Origin: Candidatus Zhuqueibacterota bacterium
GTDB lineage: Bacteria; Zhuqueibacterota; Zhuqueibacteria; Zhuqueibacterales; Zhuqueibacteraceae
NCBI GenBank assembly: GCA_022616415.1
Contig: JAKEEU010000065.1
Location: 62,001 to 126,000 of the forward strand
Direction of reading: 5' to 3'
DNA length: 64,000 nucleotides
Positions 18,039-27,779 of this stretch are shown in pieces. The position numbers were made by a program, and so were the translations under genes. Position 1 is the first letter of the stretch, and each line of letters opens with the position of its first letter. The notes under the pieces were generated by a model. It searched no databases. It saw only the letters and a program-made list of their open reading frames with translations, and was not told where the DNA came from.

Positions 18039-20459
18039 ATGCTCAAAAACTACCTCAAAATTGCCTGGCGTAATCTGTTGCGGCAGAAACTCTACGCTTT
18101 CATTAATATTTTCGGCTTGGCTATCGGGCTGGCCTTTTGCGCGCTCATTTTCCTCTACGTGCGTGACGAGCTCACCTTCGACCGTTTCCACGAGCAACGG
18201 GATCAGATCTATCGCGTGTACAAGGCCTACTACAATCCAGATGGCAGCAACGACCGCAACGACGTATGGCTGCCCATGCCGCTCGGCCCGGCGATGAGGG
18301 CCGACCTGCCTGAGGTCGAGCAGTATGTCCGCTTTCAGCAGAGACAGTACTTTGTAAAGGCAGGCACAGAGGCCGTTAAAGATGAAATCGTCTTCGCCGA
18401 CGCCTCGATCTTCGAGGTGTTTACCTTTCCGCTTCTGCGCGGTGAGCCGAAAACGGCACTGGCTGACCTCAACAACGTTGTCCTTAGCGAAAAAATGGCG
18501 CGCAAATATTTCGGCGATACAGATCCGACAGGCCAGCGACTTGGCATCCGCCTTAGTGACCGCTTCGAGGATTTCATCGTGACGGGCATTGCGAAAGAGG
18601 CGCCGGGCAACTCCAGCATCCGCTTCGACATCCTTGTACCTTTCTCCAGAGTAATGTTGCTTGACGCCGGCGCAGCCGATCAATGGGGTTGGAACAGTTA
18701 CTTCACCTTCGTCCAGGTCAAAGAGAACACCGTCATGGCCGACCTGGAGGAGAAGTTGATAGCGTTCAGGGCGAAGTATTTTCCAAACGAAGTCCAGAAG
18801 CTGCGCAATGAAGGGCGCTGGTCCGGTGACGGTATTCCGGTGAGATACCATCTCCAACCGCTCACCGACATCCATCTCAATACGCAAATAGACGGCGGAC
18901 TCACGCCACCAAGCAATCCCTCGTACTCGTACATTCTGGGCAGCATCGCTCTTGGCGTCCTGCTCATCGCCTGCATCAACTTCATGACGCTCGCCATCGG
19001 TCGCTCGGCCAGTCGCGCCCGCGAGATTGGCCTGCGCAAAGTGGTCGGAGCACCGCGCACACAACTCATGCGCCAGTTTTGGGGCGAGGCTATTCTCCTG
19101 AGCTGTTTGGCGCTGGCCATCGGCATAGGACTGGCAGAATTGCTCCTGCCCGTTTTCAACGACCTGGCCGGCAAGACGCTGCGTTTCGATTACGTCAGCA
19201 ACGCGGACACTCTGCTCGCGCTGTTGTTTTTGGTGTTGGGAACAGGTCTGGTGGCCGGCAGCTATCCGGCTCTCTTGCTGTCGCGTATCCAACCGGTGGA
19301 AACGCTCAAAAATCGGCTCAAGCTTGGCGGCTCCAATGTTGTGACGCGCTTGCTCGTGGTATTGCAATTCACGTTGTCGGTGTTTCTGATCGTCAGCACA
19401 TTTGTCATGTTGCGCCAACTGCGTTACATTCAATCGAAAGATCTGGGCTTCGACAAAGAGCAAGTGGTGGTCATTCCACTGCAAGGTTTGGACGGGCAGC
19501 GCGTGCTTAGGCTCTTCCAAAACGAGCTTGGCAATCGCCGCGACATCGCGGGCGTGACCGGCATCAGTAACGCGTTTGCTTGGGGCACATACAGACAGGG
19601 CTTCAAGCATAAGGGCGAGGAGAAGGCTGTTTACATCTATGGCGTTGAATCAAACTTCCTCGATGTGCTCGGCATGGATCTCGTCGCCGGGCGCAACTTC
19701 GACCCCAAGCGGGTGACCGACTCGACGCATGCCGTGATCATCAACGAGGCCATGGCGCGTGACTTCGGTTGGAGCGATCCGGTTGGACAAGTCGTCTCGG
19801 GATTGTTTGAAGACAAACCATGGCGCAATCCCACAGTCATCGGCGTGGTGAAGGATTTCAACTTCCGCTCATTGCACAATCCCGTGGAACCGATGTTTAT
19901 ATCGCTCGGCATGAACAACACTATTTATTTCATGCTCGTCCGTATCCGTCCGGGTGACATGGCTGGTGCGCTGGCGGCATTGCGCATCGCTTGGGAGAAA
20001 GTTGCGCCTGAGGTACCGTTCACATATAATTTTCTGGATGACGATTTGGATCGGCAGTATCAATCCGAACAGCGCTGGGGCCGGATCGTGGGCTATGCCT
20101 CGCTTTTCGCGATTATGGTAGCCTGCCTGGGTCTATTTGGTCTGGCCGCGCTGACGGTGGCCGGCCGAACCAAGGAGATTGGCATTCGCAAAGTTTTAGG
20201 CGCTTCCATCACCAGTGTGACAACGCTGATCTCGAAGAACTTCGCCTGGCTTGTGTTCATCGGCATCGTGCTGGCAGTTCCGGCGGCGTACTTCACAATG
20301 AGCCAATGGCTGGAAGGCTTCGCCTATCGCATCGACATCGGCTGGTGGGTGTTCGTGTTTGCGGGCGGAATAGCCCTGCTCATCGCGCTGCTGACGGTGA
20401 GCGCGCAGGCGATCAAAGCGGCGCTGGCGAATCCGGTTGAGGCGCTGAGATACGAGTGA
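18039..20459 (+). CDS. Duplicated FtsX/MacB-type ABC permease, QFWGE subfamily
   Basis: 806 residues from ATG 18039 (MLKNYLKIAWRNLLRQKLYA). First FtsX block NFMTLAIGRSASRAREIGL with coupling motif near 326 followed by RQFWGEAILLS; second motif RTKEIGIRKVLGAS near 710. Closest in layout to 9175 (both have PSYSYIL before TM2 and the IPLQGLDG / IPTNARGE type linker after TM5). It has a B leader and no Shine-Dalgarno sequence. Base composition is slightly richer in C and G at third positions than its neighbours in the first 1.5 kb. Confidence 0.95.
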   Translation: MLKNYLKIAWRNLLRQKLYAFINIFGLAIGLAFCALIFLYVRDELTFDRFHEQRDQIYRVYKAYYNPDGSNDRNDVWLPMPLGPAMRADLPEVEQYVRFQQRQYFVKAGTEAVKDEIVFADASIFEVFTFPLLRGEPKTALADLNNVVLSEKMARKYFGDTDPTGQRLGIRLSDRFEDFIVTGIAKEAPGNSSIRFDILVPFSRVMLLDAGAADQWGWNSYFTFVQVKENTVMADLEEKLIAFRAKYFPNEVQKLRNEGRWSGDGIPVRYHLQPLTDIHLNTQIDGGLTPPSNPSYSYILGSIALGVLLIACINFMTLAIGRSASRAREIGLRKVVGAPRTQLMRQFWGEAILLSCLALAIGIGLAELLLPVFNDLAGKTLRFDYVSNADTLLALLFLVLGTGLVAGSYPALLLSRIQPVETLKNRLKLGGSNVVTRLLVVLQFTLSVFLIVSTFVMLRQLRYIQSKDLGFDKEQVVVIPLQGLDGQRVLRLFQNELGNRRDIAGVTGISNAFAWGTYRQGFKHKGEEKAVYIYGVESNFLDVLGMDLVAGRNFDPKRVTDSTHAVIINEAMARDFGWSDPVGQVVSGLFEDKPWRNPTVIGVVKDFNFRSLHNPVEPMFISLGMNNTIYFMLVRIRPGDMAGALAALRIAWEKVAPEVPFTYNFLDDDLDRQYQSEQRWGRIVGYASLFAIMVACLGLFGLAALTVAGRTKEIGIRKVLGASITSVTTLISKNFAWLVFIGIVLAVPAAYFTMSQWLEGFAYRIDIGWWVFVFAGGIALLIALLTVSAQAIKAALANPVEALRYE

Positions 20460-20536
20460 GGCAACGAAGATTAATAGATAAAAAGAAAAAAGGCTAATTG
20501 ACTTCGGACATTGGACAAACGACTTTGGACTTTGCC
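20460..20536 (+). repeat. Duplicate of the 14121-14197 spacer with family B leader
   Basis: Same order of GGCAACGAAG, A-rich run and B words as at 14121, at a constant offset of 6339 bases with only a few substitutions. B leader ends before ATG 20537. Confidence 0.75.
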
Positions 20537-22936
20537 ATGTTCAAAAACTATCTCATCACGACCCTCAGAAAGCTGAGCCGAGAAAGAAGCTACACCACGA
20601 TCAACGTGCTCGGTTTGGCGCTTGGCATCACGTGCAGCCTCATGCTTTTTTTGTTGATCAAATACGAGCTGAGCTTCGACAATTTCCACGCCAAAGTGGA
20701 TCGGATCTGCCGCGTCAACACGATCTATGTGCGCGCCGAAGGAGAAGTGCACGATACCGGCACGCCCCTTCCATTCGGGCCGGCGCTGCGCAAGGATTTT
20801 CCTGAGCTGGAAAAAGTGGCGATGGTCGATTATGAGTCTGACGGCTTGATCACGATCGTTGACGGCGACAAAGCGCCCGTGCGCTATCAGGAAAAAAGCG
20901 GTGTCGTCTTCATCGAGCCGGATTTTTTTGATATGTTCGACTTCCCGTGGATTGCCGGCCATCCCAAAACGCTCGCCGCGCCGAACAATGTCGCGCTCAC
21001 CGAAGAGCTTGCGCAAAAATATTTTCCAAATGAAAATCCCGTCGGCAAGCGTATCCGGCTTGATAACAAAATCGATCTGATCGTCACTGGCGTCCTCAAA
21101 AACTTTCCTGCCAATACGGATTTTCCCTTCAAGCTGTTGGTCTCTTTCATCACCGTGAAAGATCTGGGCTACGATTTAGAATCGTGGCAAAACACGAAGA
21201 GCGATTTGCAAACCTATGCTTTGCTTCTGGAAAACCGCCTATTCAAAAATTTCGAAAACCGGCTTCCTGCTTTTCTTGAAGAATATTGGACCCCCAAAGA
21301 TGGCGTGAATAAACGAGTGCATACCGTTCAGCCTTTGCGAGATATCCATTTCGATACGCGTTACGGCACGTTCTCCGGCAAAGTGACCAGCAAAGCGACG
21401 ATTTTAGCTTTTGCTGTGATCGGATTCTTTCTCATCGTGACCGCATGCATCAACTTTGTGAATTTGGCTACGGCGCAGGCCATTGACCGCTCCAAGGAAG
21501 TCGGCGTTCGCAAAGTGTTGGGCGCAAATCGCATGCAATTGATCCGGCACTTCATGGGTGAGACATTCGCCATCACGGTGCTTGCTGTCTTCCTCGCTGT
21601 GGCCTTGAATGAACTCCTGCTGCAGCGTTTCGCCGAGATCATGAAGTTAAGAATCAGCTTCGATCTCTTTGGCGATCTGGCGGTTTGGGGATTTTTATTC
21701 GTCATCATCGTGATCGTAAGTCTCTTGTCAGGATTTTATCCCGCTCTCGTTCTTTCCGGTTTTCAACCGGCGCTTGCCTTAAAAAGCAAAAACACGACAA
21801 AACAGGGTAGCGGGCTTACGCTGCGACGTGGATTGGTCATCGTCCAGTTTGCGATTTCTCAGGCGCTCGTCATCGGCATGCTCATCATCGCGGCGCAGAT
21901 GGATTATTTCCGCAATAAAGATTTGGGGTTCAACCAAGATGCAATCGTCACGGTGGCGCTGCCGAATCGCGATCAACATAAGCTCGAAAGTCTACGCACG
22001 CAATTGTTGCAAAAGGCCGGCGTCAAAAATGTCAGCCTCGCCTTTACCAGCGCCTCTTCGGGAAGAAATTGGAGCACTACTTATTATCACAAGCTCGGTG
22101 ATCACCTTGAAGAACACGTCGCCTCTCTCAGGTTTGCCGACGCGCGATACTTCGAAACGTACGATTTGCAACTGCTCGCTGGTCGAGCTTACGCCGAGAG
22201 TGATACGATCAAAGAATTCGTCGTTAATGAAGTGCTGGTCAGGCAACTGGGATTTGCAAGCCCGCAAGAGGCGATTGGCGAATACCTCACCTTTTGGGAT
22301 GCTCCGGCGAAGCCGATAGTGGGCGTGGTCAAGAATTTTCATCTATTGTCTTTGCACGACGAAATCAAGCCCTGTTTAATGGCGACGAATGCGCGCTCTT
22401 ATTTTCAGGCCGGCATCAAAATAAATCTTCAAAATGCGCCGGCGATTTTGCAGCATATCGAAAAGGTTTGGAATGCGACTTTTCCCGAAAACCTTTTTGA
22501 ATACAAATTCTTGGATGATACCATCGCCGAGTTTTATGAGGGCGAGGAAAAAATGTCGCAGCTTTTGCGAATATTTGCGGGCATCGCCATACTCATCGGC
22601 TGTCTGGGACTATTCGGTTTGGTTTCTTTCATGGCAGCGCAGCGCACAAAAGAGATCGGCGTGCGCAAAGTTTTGGGCGCGACCGTCGGCGATATCCTGG
22701 CTCTTTTCTCAAAAGAGTTCGCCGTATTGATTCTCGTCGCCTTTCTCCTTGCCGCGCCGATTGCTTATTTTGCCATGAACAATTGGCTGGAGAATTTCGT
22801 GTATCGCATCAACGTCGGCTTCGGCGTGTTTCTGGCAACGCTTGTTGTCACGTTCATCATAGCTGGCCTCACCGTGAGCTATCGTGCCATTAAAGCGGCG
22901 CTGGCGAATCCGGTGGAGGCGCTGCGGTACGAGTAA
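20537..22936 (+). CDS. Duplicated FtsX/MacB-type ABC permease, QFAISQ subfamily
   Basis: 799 residues from ATG 20537 (MFKNYLITTLRKLSRERSY), a more divergent start than most. Domain 1 has HDTGTPLPFGPALRKDFPE, matching the TPGVPYPLPHALRNDFPE region of 4355. Coupling motifs RSKEVGVRKVLGAN near 318 and RTKEIGVRKVLGAT near 703. TM5 opens with VQFAISQALVIGMLIIA. The 13 upstream in-frame codons come from the B leader and are not counted. It sits second after the duplicated spacer, suggesting the spacer was copied together with recombination in this area. Confidence 0.95.
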   Translation: MFKNYLITTLRKLSRERSYTTINVLGLALGITCSLMLFLLIKYELSFDNFHAKVDRICRVNTIYVRAEGEVHDTGTPLPFGPALRKDFPELEKVAMVDYESDGLITIVDGDKAPVRYQEKSGVVFIEPDFFDMFDFPWIAGHPKTLAAPNNVALTEELAQKYFPNENPVGKRIRLDNKIDLIVTGVLKNFPANTDFPFKLLVSFITVKDLGYDLESWQNTKSDLQTYALLLENRLFKNFENRLPAFLEEYWTPKDGVNKRVHTVQPLRDIHFDTRYGTFSGKVTSKATILAFAVIGFFLIVTACINFVNLATAQAIDRSKEVGVRKVLGANRMQLIRHFMGETFAITVLAVFLAVALNELLLQRFAEIMKLRISFDLFGDLAVWGFLFVIIVIVSLLSGFYPALVLSGFQPALALKSKNTTKQGSGLTLRRGLVIVQFAISQALVIGMLIIAAQMDYFRNKDLGFNQDAIVTVALPNRDQHKLESLRTQLLQKAGVKNVSLAFTSASSGRNWSTTYYHKLGDHLEEHVASLRFADARYFETYDLQLLAGRAYAESDTIKEFVVNEVLVRQLGFASPQEAIGEYLTFWDAPAKPIVGVVKNFHLLSLHDEIKPCLMATNARSYFQAGIKINLQNAPAILQHIEKVWNATFPENLFEYKFLDDTIAEFYEGEEKMSQLLRIFAGIAILIGCLGLFGLVSFMAAQRTKEIGVRKVLGATVGDILALFSKEFAVLILVAFLLAAPIAYFAMNNWLENFVYRINVGFGVFLATLVVTFIIAGLTVSYRAIKAALANPVEALRYE

Positions 22937-23008
22937 TAAAACGTAAAACGTGATGCGTAAAAAGCATACATTACGCATCACGCTTTACGCCTTACTTACG
23001 AATTACGT
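22937..23008 (+). repeat. Family C inverted repeat
   Basis: AAAACGTAAAACGTGATGCG words then their complement; CGTGATGCGTAA (22949-22960) pairs perfectly with TTACGCATCACG (22971-22982). Starts right after the permease stop. Confidence 0.75.
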
Positions 23009-23033
23009 CTCCAGCTTTATCAAAGGAGCTCCC

Positions 23034-25439
23034 ATGCTAAAGAACTATCTCAAAATCGCCCTTAGAAATTCCCTTCGTCACAAAGGTTTCACGGCGATCA
23101 ATATTGTGGGACTGGCGCTCGGGATGACTTGCTTTCTTCTGATCATGCGGCATATTCAGCAGGAGCTGAAGTACGATGCCTTTCACGAGCGCGCCGATCG
23201 CATCTATCGTATCGCGGTTGAAAGCAAAAACCCCGCGGGAAATCGTTTTAACGCTTCAACGCCCTATCCCGCCGCGCCGGCGCTGCGCTTGGAATATCCC
23301 GAGTTCGTGAAATTGGCGCGAATCTTTTTTTACGGCGAATCATTGATCGAAGCCAACGGCAAAAAAATTTATGAGAACAGGTTTGTTTTTGCCGAGCCGG
23401 AATTTTTTGAAATCTTCTCATTTCCATTGCTCAGAGGAAATGCCCTAACGGCGCTTGCGCAGCCGCATAGCATTGTGTTGACCGCGTCAACCGCGCGCAA
23501 GTATTTTGGTGATGAGGATCCGATGGGAAAAGCGGTGCGGTTGGACGCTCGTTTCGACTTTGCGGTAACCGGAATCGTTGCCGACCCGCCGGCGACCTCT
23601 CATTTTGATTTCGACTTTTTAGCTTCGTTTGCGAATGTCAATACCGAGGTCGTCGGATTCAACCCCGAGCAGTGGGGCGCTTTCTTCGGCATTTACACGT
23701 ATGCCCTGCTATCGCCGCAAGAAAACGTGGCGCGATTGGAGGAAAGACTCGCGCCTTTTTATGATAAGCATGCGAAGGATCAATCGAATAAATCGCGGCG
23801 TCTCTTTCTGCAGCCGCTGCGCAAGATTCATCTGCATTCGCAATATGAAGTTGAAATCGAGCCGAATAATTCGATCACCAATCTCGTCGTGCTCGGCACG
23901 CTCGCTTTGCTGGTGCTGTTGATCGCCTGCATCAACTTCATCAATCTTTCCACGGCGCGGGCGACGCGGCGCGCGAAGGAAGTCGGCCTGCGCAAAGTGC
24001 TCGGCGCGGAGCGTCATCAGCTTGTCAAACAGTTTTTGGGAGAATCACTTCTGCACTGTGCTGTGGCGCTGGCTTTGAGTTTCGGCTTGGTCGAATTGCT
24101 GTTGCCGAAGTTTTCTGACTTGATTGGCAAAAGCATCGACTTCTCTTTTGAGAAAAATGCGTTGGCGATTTTGAGCATTGGCGGCCTTGCTTTGCTCGTC
24201 GGCGTGGCCGCGGGCATTTATCCGGCCTTTGTGCTCTCAGCCTTTCAACCGGCAGAAAGTTTGAAAGGAATCAAGACGGGTCGTCGCGCCGGTAAAGGCG
24301 CGTTCGCGTTACGCCGGATTCTGGTCGTGGCGCAATTCGCTATCTCCGTCGTTTTGATCGCCTCGACCTTGATCATCCGCGAGCAATTGCGCTTCGTCAA
24401 GCAGGCTGATCTCGGCTTTGACCGCGAGCTTGCCCTCGTCATTCCACTGCGCGACGCATCCGTCCGGAAAAATTATCAGGTGATCAAAAATGAGTTTCTA
24501 AAAAATCCAAAGGTGCGCGCCGCCATTGCCTGCTTCGCTGCTCCGGTGGGGAGAAATGAATTTGGCTCGATGCTTTTTCCGCGCGGCAGGGCAGACGAGC
24601 AGCGCTTCGATATTCGCCTGAATTTTGTCGATCATAATTTTCTCGAAGGTTTTGGCTTGAAGCTGTTGGCGGGAAGAAATTTTTCGCCGCAGATTTCCAC
24701 CGATGCGATGCAGGCTTTCATCATCAATGAAGCGGCGCTGAAACAACTGGGCCTGCGCGATCCGGAAGAGGCCATCGGCAAAAAAGTGACGATCGGGGTG
24801 AATGATATCGAAGGCACGATCATCGGCGTGATAAAAGATTTTCATCATCAATCCATGCACGAAGCGATTTCCCCCGAGGTGATCATGTACTGGCCGCGCT
24901 GGTTTTACGAGATTTCGTTGAAGATCGCACCGCAAGATATTTCGGGCACGCTTGCCTCTCTGGAAAAGACCTGGCAGCAGCTTGTGCCGGAATTTCCGTT
25001 TCAATATCAGTTTTTGGATGATTACGTCGCCAGCCTTTATCTCGCCGAAGAAAAATCGGCCAAGGCCGTGGAGACTTTCTCTGCGCTCGCCATTTGCATT
25101 GCCGGCCTCGGCCTGTTCGGCTTGGCGGCCTTTGCCGCCGAACAGCGCACCAAAGAAGTCGGCGTGCGCAAGGTGCTTGGTGCAACGGTGACGAACGTGA
25201 TCGGTCTGTTATCGAAAGATTTCGTCAAGCTCGTGTTGTTAGCGAACATCATCGCCTGGCCGATTGGCTACTTCGCGATGAATCGCTGGCTGCAAAATTT
25301 CGCGTATCGCATCGACCTTAGTTGGTGGGTGTTCGCGCTCGCCGGCGGATTGGCGTTGCTGATTGCGTTGCTCACCGTAAGTACGCAAGCGATCAAAGCC
25401 GCGCTGGCGAATCCAGTAGAAGCGCTGCGGTATGAATGA
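23034..25439 (+). CDS. Duplicated FtsX/MacB-type ABC permease
   Basis: 801 residues from ATG 23034 with AAGGAG six bases upstream; an open frame from 22950 is spacer translation. TM1 GLALGMTCFLLIM is followed by QQELKYDAFHERADRIYR. Coupling motifs RRAKEVGLRKVLGAE near 313 and RTKEVGVRKVLGAT near 705. Domain 2 ends with YQFLDDYVASLYLAEEK. The C-terminal 60 residues are almost the same as in 9175, 27780 and 46375, although the extracytoplasmic domains differ, which is compatible with gene conversion of the 3' ends. Confidence 0.95.
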   Translation: MLKNYLKIALRNSLRHKGFTAINIVGLALGMTCFLLIMRHIQQELKYDAFHERADRIYRIAVESKNPAGNRFNASTPYPAAPALRLEYPEFVKLARIFFYGESLIEANGKKIYENRFVFAEPEFFEIFSFPLLRGNALTALAQPHSIVLTASTARKYFGDEDPMGKAVRLDARFDFAVTGIVADPPATSHFDFDFLASFANVNTEVVGFNPEQWGAFFGIYTYALLSPQENVARLEERLAPFYDKHAKDQSNKSRRLFLQPLRKIHLHSQYEVEIEPNNSITNLVVLGTLALLVLLIACINFINLSTARATRRAKEVGLRKVLGAERHQLVKQFLGESLLHCAVALALSFGLVELLLPKFSDLIGKSIDFSFEKNALAILSIGGLALLVGVAAGIYPAFVLSAFQPAESLKGIKTGRRAGKGAFALRRILVVAQFAISVVLIASTLIIREQLRFVKQADLGFDRELALVIPLRDASVRKNYQVIKNEFLKNPKVRAAIACFAAPVGRNEFGSMLFPRGRADEQRFDIRLNFVDHNFLEGFGLKLLAGRNFSPQISTDAMQAFIINEAALKQLGLRDPEEAIGKKVTIGVNDIEGTIIGVIKDFHHQSMHEAISPEVIMYWPRWFYEISLKIAPQDISGTLASLEKTWQQLVPEFPFQYQFLDDYVASLYLAEEKSAKAVETFSALAICIAGLGLFGLAAFAAEQRTKEVGVRKVLGATVTNVIGLLSKDFVKLVLLANIIAWPIGYFAMNRWLQNFAYRIDLSWWVFALAGGLALLIALLTVSTQAIKAALANPVEALRYE

Positions 25440-25544
25440 GCAGAGAGCGGAGGGCTTAGGGCAGAGAGCAAAGCGCAAAGCCCTCCGCTCTACGCCCTCA
25501 GCCCAAAGACTTCGGACATCGGACAAAAGACTTCGGACTTTATC
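25440..25544 (+). repeat. Family A hairpin followed by family B leader
   Basis: AGAGCGGAGGGCTT (25444-25457) pairs perfectly with AAGCCCTCCGCTCT (25478-25491). From 25508 a B leader (GACTTCGGAC words) runs to the start codon of the chimeric propeller gene, the only B leader not in front of a permease. Confidence 0.75.
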
Positions 25545-26786
25545 ATGCTCGGAAACTACCTCAAAATCGCGCTGCCGTTCTTAATTTCATGCTCGAGTTC
25601 AATCAAAACCGGTTCTTTTTCCTGGTCGCAATGGCGCGGGCCAAACCAAGATGGAATTTCGTTAGAAACCGGCATCTTAACGTCGTGGCCGGAAAGTGGC
25701 CCAAAAGAAATTTGGCGAGTCCCAGCAGGACAAGGATATTCCGGCATATCCGTTCTCGACGGCCGGCTTTATACGCAATATGCAGATAGCACGGTTGAGT
25801 TCCTTGTTTGTTTAAATGCGGAGAACGGGGCGGAGTACTGGCGTGTTCAGATTGATTCTTTATTCAAGAACAAGTATGGAAATGGATCCCGGTCAACGCC
25901 AACAATCGATAATGGAGTGGTTTATGCCCTGAGTCCCTACGGAAAACTATTTGCAGTCGATGCGGTTACCGGCACCACGAGCTGGACTATTGATCTGGTA
26001 GAAAAATACCACGCAAAAGTACCTGACTGGGGAGTCAGTACTTCGCCAGTTGTCAATCGGGAAATGCTGATCATCAATAATTGTGGTACGAATGGAAATG
26101 GCGTGATCGCCCTCAACAAATCAACCGCTGAGCTTATCTGGAAATCCGAAACCGAAACCGATAGTTATTCGACGCCACTTATCGTTGAAATAGGGAACGT
26201 TGAACAAGCGGTCGTTTTCAAGGCAGATGCCGTGATCTCTGTTTCTACCAAAGATGGTACAAGATTGTGGGATTATCCCTGGCCATCCAAAATGGGACAG
26301 AGCAACGCCACGCCCATTTTTCAGGCACCGGACAAGATATTCATCTCTTCCTATAGCGACTCAATGAGTGCGTTTATTCAAATCGTTTCTGATGGCAATC
26401 AATTCAAGGTGAATACTCTTTGGCAATACAACAAGATGTGGAACCATCATTCTACCTCAATTCTCATTGGTGGGTATATTTATGGTTTCCATAGAGAAAT
26501 ATTGAAATGCCTTGATGCAAAAACTCATGAAGAAAAATGGGTGAAACGCGGTTTTGGACACGGAACATTGAAGTATGCCGACGGTCACTTTTTTCTGCTT
26601 GGCGAAAAAGGGCAATTAGCACTAATTGCAGCAACGCCGGCTGATTATGTGGAGAAAGGCCTTGTTGAGATTCTTGGCGAAAAATGCTGGACCGTTCCAA
26701 CCTTATCAAATGGCTATCTTTATGTCAGAGACGAAAAAGTAATCCTCTGTCTCGACGTCAAAAACAGAACTCAGACATCAAAATAG
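25545..26786 (+). CDS. Chimeric lipoprotein: permease start fused to a PQQ-type beta-propeller
   Basis: 413 residues. The first 10 codons (MLGNYLKIAL) and about 31 bases are the permease family start, with its B leader directly upstream. Homology then switches near 25575 to a propeller related to 16673 (SQWRGPNQDGISLETG; later VCLNAENGAEYWRV, FAVDAVTGTTSWTI, ALNKSTAELIWKSE, CLDAKTHEEKWVK). The hybrid N-terminus has a positive residue, a hydrophobic run and a lipobox LISC with Cys16, so it may be a working lipoprotein signal. Length and blade count are normal, so the gene may well be functional. It is more AT-rich than the neighbouring permeases and about half identical to 16673. Confidence 0.85.
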   Translation: MLGNYLKIALPFLISCSSSIKTGSFSWSQWRGPNQDGISLETGILTSWPESGPKEIWRVPAGQGYSGISVLDGRLYTQYADSTVEFLVCLNAENGAEYWRVQIDSLFKNKYGNGSRSTPTIDNGVVYALSPYGKLFAVDAVTGTTSWTIDLVEKYHAKVPDWGVSTSPVVNREMLIINNCGTNGNGVIALNKSTAELIWKSETETDSYSTPLIVEIGNVEQAVVFKADAVISVSTKDGTRLWDYPWPSKMGQSNATPIFQAPDKIFISSYSDSMSAFIQIVSDGNQFKVNTLWQYNKMWNHHSTSILIGGYIYGFHREILKCLDAKTHEEKWVKRGFGHGTLKYADGHFFLLGEKGQLALIAATPADYVEKGLVEILGEKCWTVPTLSNGYLYVRDEKVILCLDVKNRTQTSK

Positions 26787-26787
26787 A

Positions 26788-26838
26788 TGAGTGATGCGTA
26801 AGAAGCATTAAGTTTTACGCATTACGAAATACGCAATA
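26788..26838 (+). repeat. Family C inverted repeat
   Basis: TGATGCGTAA and TTACGCATTA arms (one G-U pair) around AGAAGCATTAAG-like text, then AATACGCAA words. Lies between the two propeller genes. Confidence 0.65.
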
Positions 26839-26850
26839 GGAGCGTCGAAA

Positions 26851-27693
26851 ATGAAGTGCCGACTTTTATTTGCTTGCAGCTTGCCGTGCATAGCTTTGCT
26901 ATCCTTTGGCTGGAGCTTCAATCAAAAATCAGCCGATTCGAAATCCAAACAAGCAGCGAGCAGTACGTCGGACTGGCCGCAGTGGCTGGGGCCAAATCGC
27001 AACGGCATTTCTGCGGAAATCGGTCTGCTCAAAAGCTGGCCGGCAACTGGCCCCAAAATTCTGTGGCGAATTCCGCTCGGCGCAGGCTTCTCCGGCATTT
27101 CCATTTCGCAGGGACGCGCTTACACTTTGTTTGCTCAAGGCAACGACGAGTTTGTCGTTTGCCTCGATGCCGCCAGCGGAAAAGAACTCTGGCGCACGCG
27201 TTCGGACTCAACCTTTAAGGATGCCAATGGCAATGGACCACGCTCGACGCCGACAGTTCACAACGAGGTGGTTTATGCACTCGGAGCACACGGCAACTTA
27301 TTCGCGTTGCAAACCGCCAGCGGCAAAAAACTTTGGAGCCACGACTTAAAGAATGAATTTAAATCCTCCGGCCCCAGCCGGGATGGCGGATTCTCAACCT
27401 CGCCGCTCATTGAAGGCGGTCTGCTTCTCGTCGAGGCGGGCGGCCGCGAGGGCAATTCCTTCATCGCTTTCAACAAACAAAGCGGCGCCGTGGTCTGGAA
27501 AGTAAAATCAGACGGAGCGGCTTTTGCCTCGCCGATTGCTATCACCGTAAACGGCGTTCGCCAATACAAAGAAAAAGCCGCCGCCGAAATATTGGACGGC
27601 AGATGCATCACCGTTCCGGCGCTGGCCGCCGGCAAGTTGTACGTGCGCAATACGAAAGAGCTGGTGTGCTTGGATATGTTTGGGCAGTATTGA
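26851..27693 (+). CDS. PQQ-type beta-propeller copy with 146-residue internal deletion
   Basis: 280 residues from ATG 26851, with AGGAG nine bases upstream. It is a close paralog of 16673 from end to end, but residues corresponding to 239-384 of that protein are missing exactly in frame: ITVNGVRQ is joined straight to YKEKAAAEIL near 27564. About three blades are lost, so a closed seven-bladed ring cannot form; it may be a decaying copy that is still open, or a half propeller that pairs with another chain. The signal peptide and both ends are intact. It is followed by an F repeat and a permease, whose open frame overlaps this gene only as a shadow. Confidence 0.82.
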   Translation: MKCRLLFACSLPCIALLSFGWSFNQKSADSKSKQAASSTSDWPQWLGPNRNGISAEIGLLKSWPATGPKILWRIPLGAGFSGISISQGRAYTLFAQGNDEFVVCLDAASGKELWRTRSDSTFKDANGNGPRSTPTVHNEVVYALGAHGNLFALQTASGKKLWSHDLKNEFKSSGPSRDGGFSTSPLIEGGLLLVEAGGREGNSFIAFNKQSGAVVWKVKSDGAAFASPIAITVNGVRQYKEKAAAEILDGRCITVPALAAGKLYVRNTKELVCLDMFGQY

Positions 27694-27779
27694 CAGTTGC
27701 TGGTGGCTTGTTGCTCGTGGCTGGTAAAAACGAGCAACCGATAACCAGCGACCAGCAACCAGTAACAAGGAACCAGATC
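27694..27779 (+). repeat. Family F inverted repeat
   Basis: GCTGGTGGCTTG words on the left, ACCAGC(A/G) words on the right; GTTGCTCGT (27710-27718) pairs perfectly with ACGAGCAAC (27730-27738). Ends in AAGGAACCAG, supplying the Shine-Dalgarno sequence of the next gene. Confidence 0.75.

Noticed and set aside
27603-27779. 59-residue extension of the 27780 permease
   Set aside because: It overlaps the end of the propeller gene in another frame and translates the F repeat; a Shine-Dalgarno sequence precedes ATG 27780.
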